Positions 55,733-63,158 of a stretch of 64,000 bases of DNA are shown piece by piece (within the stretch, counting starts at the first letter, position 1; every line of letters starts with the position of its first letter). The notes under the pieces are model-generated. The model did no database searches and was not told the origin of the DNA. It saw nothing but the letters and a program-made list of their open reading frames with translations. The stretch is taken from NCBI GenBank assembly GCA_013911065.1, contig JACERV010000013.1:1-64000 (forward strand), written 5' to 3'. Both the position numbers and the translations under genes were made by a program. The stretch is from Ruminococcus sp. (lineage in GTDB: Bacteria > Bacillota > Clostridia > Lachnospirales > Lachnospiraceae).

Positions 55733-57600
55733 AGTAAGTAGGCAAGGGGAACCTCCCCCCAAGCCTCTCTCAGAACCGTACGTGAACCTCTCAGCTCATA
55801 CGGCTCCCATTATCCAGCCGATGGCAGTATTCCAAACTTCCAGTGCACAAACAGGCTGCGGTCGCGTTTTGCAATCTCTCCAAGCCAATGTTCCGCTCTT
55901 CTTCTTGCTTTCCGCTTTTTATATTTCCGGCGTACCCACTTCACCAAACACCCATTTAGATAGCGTAAGGCATCATAAATTTCTGATTTGTAGAAATGAG
56001 TATAATAATTAATCCACCCTTGTATCTGCCGATTGAACATATTTGCTATATCCCATAAGCTTTTATCTACTTTCAACTGAAGCTTCCAGTTCCTGATTTC
56101 TTTGCGCATAGATTTCTTCGCTTTCCCACTCATTGCTGGCAGAAAATTTGTATAGAACTTTCCATATCTATTCTTTGCATGTCTTGGTCTAAACGTATAA
56201 CCCAGAAAATCAAACGATGTATATTCATGATTCCCTTTGCGGTCATCATCTTTACAGTACACAATCCTCGTCTTCTCCAGATTCAATTCCAGCCCAAAGT
56301 CTGCAAATCTTTGTTCCAGCCTTCTCTGTAAATATTTTGCCTGTTTCAGTGATACACAGTGCGCTATACCATCATCAGCATATCTTGCCCACGGTATGGA
56401 TGGAAATTCATTGACCATGTAGTCATCAAACACATAGTGCAGGAATAGATTCGCCAATACCGGACTGATAACTCCGCCTTGCGGTGTTCCTGCTGTTCGT
56501 GGCACGATTGTTCCATCTTCCATCTGAAATGGTGCTTTAAGCCAACGTTCTATATAAAGAAGTATCCACTTCTCTTCCGTATGCTTACTGACCATTTCCA
56601 TTAGATAGGGATGTTGTATGTTATCAAACAATCCCTTTATATCGAACTCCAGTACCCAATCTTTCCGCCAACACCTTGTCCTTGTGACATTTAGCGCTTG
56701 AATTGCTGACTTATTCGGGCGATACCCATAGGAATCTTCGTAAAACACTTCTTCTACGCTTGGTTCAAAATACAATTTAACTACCATCTGCGCGATTCTA
56801 TCTTCTACCGTTGGGATTCCCAGAATACGATTTCCCCCATTCTTCTTCGGTATTGCAACTGCCTTTACCGGTTTCGGGAAGTAACTTCCAGATGACATTC
56901 TGTTCCATATCTTATAGAGATTGTTATTTAACTTTCTCTCAAACTCTTCAATGGATTGTTCATCTACTCCATATGTTCCCTTGTTTGCTTTTACTCTTTC
57001 AAAAGCAGCTATTACTGCTTTCTTTGAAATACTGTATGGCTTTGCTTCTTGCATAAGTTCCTCCTCCTTTCAAAGTTGACTTACCCTTAAAGCTGAATAA
57101 TCCGAATTCTTCGCTCCATTTCCATTACAGAAACTTCCTCACTACTACAATTCGGTCTGCCCCCATGACGGCATCGGTACTCTTATCTTGCGGTTCTTCC
57201 GCTTGATATACTCCCTTAACATCCGCCCGTGGGTTCCCACGTTCCGTACAGACGCCTGTCTAATGTTCATGCCACCTTTATGCCGCCCACCATCTGATCG
57301 GTAAACAGGTTTCCTCCAGACTCATCCCAGTTTAACGACTACCCCCTGGTTTTGATGGAATCTCTACGCTTTCGACATTTCCGTAAGTGGTTCATTTGAC
57401 CATTCATCTCCATTACACTCACCTGACAGATTTATTCTGCCTTTTCCCTAACGCTCAATACCATGGCTTTTGACCACAGCACCTTAGGGTGGTTTGAAAC
57501 CTCCACCTGCATGGCGGTTCCGGCGGGCCCACCGCCATCATCTGTACAGCATAGCTGTCCACAAGTAGCTACGCTACTTGGCTGCGCTTTCGTGGCGCAC
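55733..57600 (-). mobile_element. Inner group II intron, copy B, in the YADD motif
   Basis: Same length (1868 nt) as the intron at 10765-12632 and identical in every stretch I compared, with a constant offset of 44968 bp. It begins GTGCGCC after GCAGATGATT and ends …CTACTTACT before GTATCATTATG. The flanking RT sequences differ between the two hosts (for example GATGACT against GATGATT), so the copies moved as introns into equivalent sites, or one site was converted within the intron borders. Confidence 0.88.
55810..57054 (-). CDS. ltrA: Inner-intron reverse transcriptase/maturase (copy B)
   Basis: A 414-aa protein identical in sequence to the one encoded at 10842-12086, with the same RT motifs (LEFDIKGLFDNIQ, TPQGGVISP, ARYADDGIA) and maturase part (WINYYTHF) and no endonuclease domain. 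Identity of the two copies in diverged hosts implies a recent spread. Either copy could supply protein for both introns. Confidence 0.9.
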   Translation of the reverse strand: MQEAKPYSISKKAVIAAFERVKANKGTYGVDEQSIEEFERKLNNNLYKIWNRMSSGSYFPKPVKAVAIPKKNGGNRILGIPTVEDRIAQMVVKLYFEPSVEEVFYEDSYGYRPNKSAIQALNVTRTRCWRKDWVLEFDIKGLFDNIQHPYLMEMVSKHTEEKWILLYIERWLKAPFQMEDGTIVPRTAGTPQGGVISPVLANLFLHYVFDDYMVNEFPSIPWARYADDGIAHCVSLKQAKYLQRRLEQRFADFGLELNLEKTRIVYCKDDDRKGNHEYTSFDFLGYTFRPRHAKNRYGKFYTNFLPAMSGKAKKSMRKEIRNWKLQLKVDKSLWDIANMFNRQIQGWINYYTHFYKSEIYDALRYLNGCLVKWVRRKYKKRKARRRAEHWLGEIAKRDRSLFVHWKFGILPSAG

Positions 57601-58330
57601 AATCATCTGCATACCTTACAAAGTCTAAGCCTCTGTGTTCCATTTCCTTATCAAGTTCATTCAACATGATGTTTGATAGTAGCGGCGATATATTTCCTCC
57701 CTGAGGGGTTCCGATTATCGAATCCTTATATTCATCATCTATCATAATTCCACTGACTAAGAACTTTCGGATGATTGAGATGACATCTCCATCCTTGATT
57801 GTCCGTCCTATAATTGTCATAAGTTTATCATGATTTACTGTGTCAAAGAACTTCTCTAAGTCAATGTCTACTATCCAGTTATGCCCATCATTCATCATTT
57901 CCAATGCTTTCTGTACTGCTTGGTGCGCCCCGCGATTCGGGCGAAACCCATAGCTATGGTCATGGAATTGCTCCTCATAGATTGGCGTTAATATCTGCGC
58001 TATTGCCTGTTGAATGAATCGGTCTGTTACCGTTGGCACTCCTAGATTTCTTGTCCCACCATCTGGTTTTGCTATCTCTACACGTTTTACTGGTTGAGGT
58101 TTATATTTTCTTGTCCTCAACTCTTTCTTTATCATTTCGCCATTCTTCAAAAGGTATTCTCCCAGCTCCGTGTACTCCATTTCGTCCACTCCTGCCGCTC
58201 CTTTGTTTCGTATGACTTGCAGATATGCCGTATTCAGATTTTCTTTACATAATATCTGCTCCATTAGACTACTTGTTTCCATGCGTTCTTTCCTTTCTGT
58301 ACCGTTTATCTTAGCCACCTTTGACATCAT
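57601..58330 (-). pseudogene. ltrA: Intron 2 RT, N-terminal part
   Basis: Starts MMSKVAKINGTERKERME and carries the RT fingers and palm: IRNKGAAGVDEM, VPTVTDRFIQQA, YGFRPNRGAHQA, WIVDIDLEKFFDTV, GTPQGGNISP and FVRYADD, ending at the inner intron. With 55222-55732 and 48273-48360 it totals 1329 nt, or 442 aa, without a stop. Confidence 0.88.
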
Positions 58331-58766
58331 CGACAGATGTTGCTTTGATTACAAGCCGGAACCTACTAAAACTGATTGATTGTTCACCCCTTCACTCCGT
58401 TTCCATTACAGAAACTTCCTCGCTACTATGGGTTCTGCTGACTTCTCACAGTTCGTTGTTACTCGGCTTATGAAACCGCTGTGAGACCTCCCCGATTAAG
58501 GTGCGAGCTCTTTCTCCTCATCTATCCGCCGCATTTACTCTACTCCTACAAATGTGGTAGTTATTAGACTTCGTTGCTTTTAGCCAACTTATCTCTCAGA
58601 GTCTAGCCTTATATGCGATTTCTGTCCGTCGGACCAAGGATTTGCCTGCAGCTTCCTTCGGATTTCACCTCACGATGAACACCCTTGCTGTTCAGCTATG
58701 CGCTTCCCACTACCTGGGTACGCTCGGGACTTTCACCCGTTAGAGCCCGCCCATGGCGGGCAAACT

Positions 58767-58805
58767 AAAAAATAGGAGTCAATAATCTATTTTATTATTG
58801 ACTCC
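58767..58805 (-). terminator. Terminator of an ICE gene; intron 2 target
   Basis: A 12-bp perfect stem (GGAGTCAATAAT with its complement, 58775-58805) and a T6 run on the minus strand, after the gene ending at 58865. Intron 2 begins two bases past the T-run, as intron 1 does at its own terminator. Confidence 0.9.
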
Positions 58806-58864
58806 TTCTTCTTAGCCTGCCATATCTGATTCGGCATTTTTACTTCTCATCCAGCAATAAATAT

Positions 58865-59170
58865 TCATTTGCTTTTTTCAAAACTGGATGCCTTTCGATA
58901 TTTCCTGTTTTTTCGTATGCTTTCCGCGGCCTTATTTCTGCTCGCCTCGCTGCGTGGAGACATCAGTCGGATAGATAATGCCGATTTTTTGAGGATATAT
59001 GTATGTCCACCTGTCTGATTAATTTCCTTTAGCGAACACATCTGTGGATATTTTTTTCCGTAATCTTTCAACCGCTCTATCAGTTCTTTATTATAAGTAA
59101 ATATATTAGCATAATTCTCTTTCTCATTAAACAGGATAATCGTCTCTCTTTCATATCTGGTCAATTTCAT
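58865..59170 (-). CDS. Conserved ICE-associated protein, unknown function
   Basis: A 101-aa basic protein: LTRYERETIILFNEKENYANIFTYN, then LKDYGKKYPQMCSLKEIN, and a Lys/Arg/Ser-rich tail (KNRKYRKASSFEKSK). The opening T-R-Y-E-R-E-T-I-I-L-F-N-E is familiar from small proteins of Tn1549-like conjugative elements, but no function is assigned. AGGAGG is directly upstream, within TCTGGTTTAAAGGAGG, which shares TCTGGTTTAAA with a palindrome at 59258. Confidence 0.65.
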   Translation of the reverse strand: MKLTRYERETIILFNEKENYANIFTYNKELIERLKDYGKKYPQMCSLKEINQTGGHTYILKKSALSIRLMSPRSEASRNKAAESIRKNRKYRKASSFEKSK

Positions 59171-59183
59171 ACAATTCCTCCTT

Positions 59184-59275
59184 TAAACCAGAAAAAATAT
59201 GTTTTATATATATATCAGCCAGGGAAACTATCGTATGTCAAATTTGGACATTAAAATGTCTGGTTTAAACCAGAC
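59184..59275. promoter_or_regulatory. Palindromic operator candidate and half-site
   Basis: A perfect 18-bp palindrome GTCTGGTTTAAACCAGAC (59258-59275) with T5 after it on the plus strand, plus a half-site (TTTAAACCAGA) at about 59184 touching the ribosome site of the 101-aa gene. A dimeric regulator could bind both. The palindrome is also a possible plus-strand terminator, though nothing on that strand needs one here. Confidence 0.5.
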
Positions 59276-59337
59276 TTTTTGAATATAAATCGTACCGAAA
59301 CAATACCATTTCTGCATCCATTACCGCCAGATTAGAG

Positions 59338-60192
59338 TTATACCTTTTCCCTCACCATTTGCTGTTCCAGATATCGCGGGATCGGTTTACCGGATCTCTT
59401 TGCAATAGCAATCTGTTTCTGATGAAGTTTCCATATCACAGAAGTTTTCTTTCGTGGCCTATCTGACCGGTCCTTCGGGTCTTTGAAAGCCTTTCCCGGA
59501 TTATTTTTCTGCTGATTCACACAACCGTCAATCGCATCATAATTGACTTCCATCCCGGACTCCCAGCTTCTTTCATAATGTCCATTTTCAAAGAATTTTT
59601 GCCAGAACTCCAACCGGTTTCTTTGTTCTTTGCCTGGATAGCGTTTCTTTTCCTGGGATTGGAGAAAAGCATAGATTTTTTCTTTTATTTCCTGATTAAA
59701 TCCTTCCTTACATTCTTCTACTACCTTTCTTCCATAGCTGTCCAATATAATCATAGCGGCCTGACGGTGGAAGTCCTGGTGTTCCATCAGGAAAAACTGT
59801 CTGCCGTCAATGATCATATCATCTGCGGCCATCCAGCTTCCTTCATAGCCTTCAATCTGATAATCCCTGGTATCCAGCGTGATCAGTGCCCCTGACGGAT
59901 TAAGCCGGATAAATCCGGTAATCCTCCGGGGCGCATCTTCGTTTACATAAAAACAGGAGATTTCACCGGAACGGTTCTGAACAATTACATCACTGACTTC
60001 TGTGATCTCTCTGGTTTTCTTCCAGATGTCCATCACAGACTCATCTTTTTTGGAAAAAAGGATCTGTATTTGTCGATAAAGATCGACTGTAATGGGAAGA
60101 CGTTCCTTTCTTACCTGTTCAAAACTTTTATGCCACAGATTTTTCGCGTCTGTCAGCAGATTCACTCGATAGATTGCATACTGGTTAGTCAT
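59338..60192 (-). CDS. YodL/DUF4316-like ICE protein
   Basis: A 284-aa protein starting MTNQYAIYRVN; the start was chosen for AGGAGG 9 nt upstream. The N-terminal part (about 1-90: QYAIYRVNLLTDAKNLWHKS … VSDVIVQNRSGEISCFYV) fits a YodL domain. The C-terminal part (QFFLMEHQDFHRQAAMIILDSYGRKVV … EKRYPGKEQRNRLEFWQKFF) resembles the DUF4316 proteins of conjugative elements. A basic tail ends it. The downstream end of the upstream TTRAP gene overlaps by 8 bp. Function unknown. Confidence 0.7.
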   Translation of the reverse strand: MTNQYAIYRVNLLTDAKNLWHKSFEQVRKERLPITVDLYRQIQILFSKKDESVMDIWKKTREITEVSDVIVQNRSGEISCFYVNEDAPRRITGFIRLNPSGALITLDTRDYQIEGYEGSWMAADDMIIDGRQFFLMEHQDFHRQAAMIILDSYGRKVVEECKEGFNQEIKEKIYAFLQSQEKKRYPGKEQRNRLEFWQKFFENGHYERSWESGMEVNYDAIDGCVNQQKNNPGKAFKDPKDRSDRPRKKTSVIWKLHQKQIAIAKRSGKPIPRYLEQQMVREKV

Positions 60193-60445
60193 TTTCCTCA
60201 TCCTCCTGCAGATCGTTTACATATTTCTGCAGATCCAGAGAAACAAATGCTGCGTCATCCATCTGTTTAAGCTTTTCAATAGATGTTGAAAGCAGCTGCA
60301 TCATTTCATCATCAGATCCATCCATCCGAGCCTCTTTTAATTCATTCAAGGTATCTTCTAACAGCATAATGGTTTCCTCTTTATTTTCCGCATGGAAACA
60401 GCCTAAAATCATCAGTTCCTCATGATCCAACGATATAAATTTCAT
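60185..60445 (-). CDS. Transposon-transfer assisting protein (TTRAP-like)
   Basis: An 86-aa acidic helical protein: MKFISLDHEELMILGCFHAENKEETIMLLEDTLNELKEA … LSTSIEKLKQMDDAAFVSLDLQ. Helix pattern and the closing A-x-F-x-x-L-D-L match TTRAP family members found in Tn1549/CTn-type elements. It overlaps both neighbours, its start lying inside the last codons of the ArdC-like gene, so it is part of one operon. Confidence 0.75.
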   Translation of the reverse strand: MKFISLDHEELMILGCFHAENKEETIMLLEDTLNELKEARMDGSDDEMMQLLSTSIEKLKQMDDAAFVSLDLQKYVNDLQEDEEND

Positions 60446-62928
60446 AAACACATATCCCCCTTTTTGATCTGCTTTTTCTCTTCTTTTGTCTTATCCTTTT
60501 GAGAAGGATCTGGAAGTGCCTTCTCCGGATTTCTGCTCTTTAAAATATTTTCTGCTCTGGATACGGCCTCCTGGACAAGCTTATTTTCCCGAAATCCTGG
60601 AATAGAATTGATCAGTTCCTTATCAATCTTTCCACCTGTAACAAGCGGAAATGAACCCTCCCATTCACTTCCATCCTTTAGGTCGAACCCGATTCCCTTT
60701 ATCCCGTTCATACGATGATCCGGTATTTTGTCATAAGCCTGAAATGCATCGGTTAAGGTCAGATCGCAGTGTACCTCTCCTAAAACCGGAAATTCTGAAC
60801 ATTCGGCAGCATAAAAAGAGATACGGTTTCTGTCATCCAGAATATCAGATATTTTCGGATCCCTGTTATCTATAAGCTCCCTCTTTTTCTCTGTGGCAAA
60901 CTCCGGCAACTCTGTAAATCCAAACCGATCGACATAGAATGCCTGTAGTTCATGATTCCTGTTCATGACCACAACGTCACTCACAGACATGGAGTGAGCT
61001 TTAAAATCCGCCGGGGGATTATCATTGAACATACTGTAAAGTGTATGCAAATCATCAGAAGGAAGAAGAAGTCCGGAATAAACACATTCATACTCGGAAG
61101 CGTTAATTGTAATTCCCTGTTCCTTGAGAGTATCCATTCCAAGAAATTTATGTTCCTCGGCAGCAGAGCCATCCCGGATCTGATAGAGGGAAAACCGGTC
61201 GCCTTCATTGGCATACATCATTTCTTCAGAAGTTTTATGATAATGTTCCGGATACAAAATTCTTTCTACTCGTTCAGCATCAATTGAATCCTTAGCAAGA
61301 ACGTTTTCCAGCCATTCCTGCACTTCGTCCCAGGACTGGGATAGCATGACGCCGGATATCTGATGGACGCCATCTGGTATAAAACAGAGCTGTTCCTTGG
61401 TACTTCCCATTTCATCAAAGCGATATCCAGCTGCTTCCATTGCCGGAATAAGTTTTTCTTTCTGTTTTTCTTCCACAAGTTCAACTATCTTATCATTCAA
61501 CTCATCGATCATTTCACCTGCAGTCTGCCGAATGACATCCATAGATGATTTTAGTTCTTTCATATTCTTACCGGAACTCCAGCCGGCAATATATGGGAAG
61601 CTGTACTCGGATGTATCCAGACCTAATGCACTGCAGACGCAATAAGCAACAGATTCCGCCTCAACTTCTTTTGTCAGCCGGTCTTTTTCCTCTCCACGGC
61701 TTTCCATAAGATCCTTATCATGCAGCCTCGCATGGCTGGATTCATGAATTGCCGTTTTGATTGTCTGGCTTTCACTCATTCCCTGCTGGATTACGATTTC
61801 CTTATTTACGTTATGATAATATCCCTTTGCCCCTCCGGGGATCTCATCGAATCGGATCGGAACGATAGAGATTTCTGTAATTGCTCTCATAAAAAGGGCA
61901 TAGTCATTTACTGCTTCCTGTAATTCTTTGGGAGCCAGAAGCTCAATCGGCTCACCTGTCGTCTGTGCAATATCAAAAACCGTGATCGCTTTGAACCTGG
62001 GGATCTTTACCTCAACCTCCTCCAGCACAGGATTTCCCTGTTCATCAAATACAGGGCGCTGTTCCTGATCCAATACCTTCCTTTGTTTTTTACACTTAAC
62101 CGGGGCAGGCGCAATGATCGTGATGCCTTTTTCCCCTTTCTTCACCTGGCGTCCCATAGACTGCCAGTTTTTATATCCTGTCACTAAAGTTGCATCGGGG
62201 CGCTGCATGGCAATCAGAATCGTATTGTTAAAAGAATAATTATGAAACTTTGCCATTGTCTTCAGATAATCTGCATATCTTTCGCTGGTAAAAAGGTCTT
62301 CCACACCAGCTTTTAATGATTCCAGGATACTGTCCATATCTTTTCCAGGTCTTGGAAGTGCGCGGGTAGAAGAAGAAACCGGTTCAGAAACATATTCTGA
62401 GGGCTGCTCTCTAACCTGGTCTGTCTCTGCTACCATTCGCGGTATCTGTAATTCTTCTAAATCTGACACAAAACGAGGGGAACTTCCAGATAAGGTACGG
62501 CGTTCCTGAAAAGAAAAATACTCCTTTTCCGGTCCTGTGATGATATGGTCAAAAAGTTGAATGCCCAAGAGTTCTCCTGCCTGCCGCAGCCGATCCGTTA
62601 TGTAAATATCCTCTTTGGAAGGCGTCAGATTCCCGGACGGATGATTATGGATCAGCAGGATTCCTGCCGCATTGGACAAGATGGCACTTTTAAACACTTC
62701 TCTGGGGTGTGAGATGGACTGATTCAACGTCCCCACAGATACGATATTCATGTTGATGGGCTTTAAATCCGACTGCAAATTGACAATACAAAAAAGTTCC
62801 CTGTCCATTTCGCTTAGAAATTCCTGCATCACATGGATGGCGGCTTCAGGACTATTCATGGGTTCTTTACTATATAAGGGCGGCTGTTCAACCATACGGA
62901 TCGCAACCTGATTCAGTTTATCTGCCAT
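60442..62928 (-). CDS. RadC/JAB - ArdC - metallopeptidase - YodL polyprotein
   Basis: An 828-aa multidomain protein. Residues about 20-140: a RadC-like JAMM domain with IHNHPSGNLTPSKED (H-x-H…D metal ligands). About 200-290: an ArdC N-terminal ssDNA-binding domain (YADYLKTMAKFHNYSFNNTILIAMQ … VTGYKNWQSMGRQVKKGEKGI). About 370-440: a zincin domain with the H-E-S-S-H motif (TAIHESSHARLHD). Then a YodL-like domain (FSLYQIRDGSAAEEHKFLGM … VVVMNRNHELQAFYVDRFGF) and a large-polyvalent-type C-terminus. ArdC-like proteins protect incoming single-stranded DNA or block restriction, so this is a likely defence-evasion factor for the conjugative element. Confidence 0.85.
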   Translation of the reverse strand: MADKLNQVAIRMVEQPPLYSKEPMNSPEAAIHVMQEFLSEMDRELFCIVNLQSDLKPINMNIVSVGTLNQSISHPREVFKSAILSNAAGILLIHNHPSGNLTPSKEDIYITDRLRQAGELLGIQLFDHIITGPEKEYFSFQERRTLSGSSPRFVSDLEELQIPRMVAETDQVREQPSEYVSEPVSSSTRALPRPGKDMDSILESLKAGVEDLFTSERYADYLKTMAKFHNYSFNNTILIAMQRPDATLVTGYKNWQSMGRQVKKGEKGITIIAPAPVKCKKQRKVLDQEQRPVFDEQGNPVLEEVEVKIPRFKAITVFDIAQTTGEPIELLAPKELQEAVNDYALFMRAITEISIVPIRFDEIPGGAKGYYHNVNKEIVIQQGMSESQTIKTAIHESSHARLHDKDLMESRGEEKDRLTKEVEAESVAYCVCSALGLDTSEYSFPYIAGWSSGKNMKELKSSMDVIRQTAGEMIDELNDKIVELVEEKQKEKLIPAMEAAGYRFDEMGSTKEQLCFIPDGVHQISGVMLSQSWDEVQEWLENVLAKDSIDAERVERILYPEHYHKTSEEMMYANEGDRFSLYQIRDGSAAEEHKFLGMDTLKEQGITINASEYECVYSGLLLPSDDLHTLYSMFNDNPPADFKAHSMSVSDVVVMNRNHELQAFYVDRFGFTELPEFATEKKRELIDNRDPKISDILDDRNRISFYAAECSEFPVLGEVHCDLTLTDAFQAYDKIPDHRMNGIKGIGFDLKDGSEWEGSFPLVTGGKIDKELINSIPGFRENKLVQEAVSRAENILKSRNPEKALPDPSQKDKTKEEKKQIKKGDMCL

Positions 62929-63085
62929 AAGCTTTCCCTCCTAACGGTATAAACATCATAAACTCTGTATCTTTTAATTTCTCAAGTTCCTCTTTCAAAC
63001 GCGATAAAGTAAACGCTTCCTGTACATCCTGAAAGGCTTTCTGATTCTGCTGCATTCCGGGATCTTTTTTCTGTTCTATATTCAT
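62918..63085 (-). CDS. Small ICE protein, unknown function
   Basis: A 55-aa protein MNIEQKKDPGMQQNQKAF… with an amphipathic helix (LSRLKEELEKLKDTEFMMF). It starts right after AAGGAGGATAGG, which itself abuts the T-run of a terminator, and overlaps the ArdC-like gene by 11 bp. No family recognised. Confidence 0.6.
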   Translation of the reverse strand: MNIEQKKDPGMQQNQKAFQDVQEAFTLSRLKEELEKLKDTEFMMFIPLGGKAYGR

Positions 63086-63098
63086 TCCTATCCTCCTT

Positions 63099-63140
63099 AA
63101 AAAAGCCCCGCCCGCCACCGATGAAAGTGACGGGAGAGGC
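63099..63140 (-). terminator. Terminator directly abutting a ribosome site
   Basis: A GC-rich stem on the minus strand (GCCTCTCCCGTCAC with GTGGCGGGCGGGGC) and a T6 run; the next bases are AAGGAGG of the following gene. There is no room for a promoter between them, so the downstream ArdC-like operon would depend on read-through or antitermination. Confidence 0.8.
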
Positions 63141-63158
63141 CATCTGGTTATACTTGAA

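Larger units (their letters stand above)
48185..58765 (-). mobile_element. Group IIC-type intron 2, split by a transposon and an inner intron
   Basis: The 5' end GTTTGCCCGCC at 58765 directly follows a terminator. The 3' end has domain V-like sequence (GAACCGCCGTGTACC … GGTGGTGTGAGAGG) and domain VI ending CCTACTCGAT near 48185. Between them lie an inner intron (55733-57600) and a transposon (48367-55221). Removing both, and one 6-bp target repeat, leaves 1852 nt, against 1857 for intron 1, and an intact 442-aa RT frame. The RT proteins of introns 1 and 2 are clearly related but not identical. With the transposon in place the intron cannot make its maturase. Confidence 0.88.
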
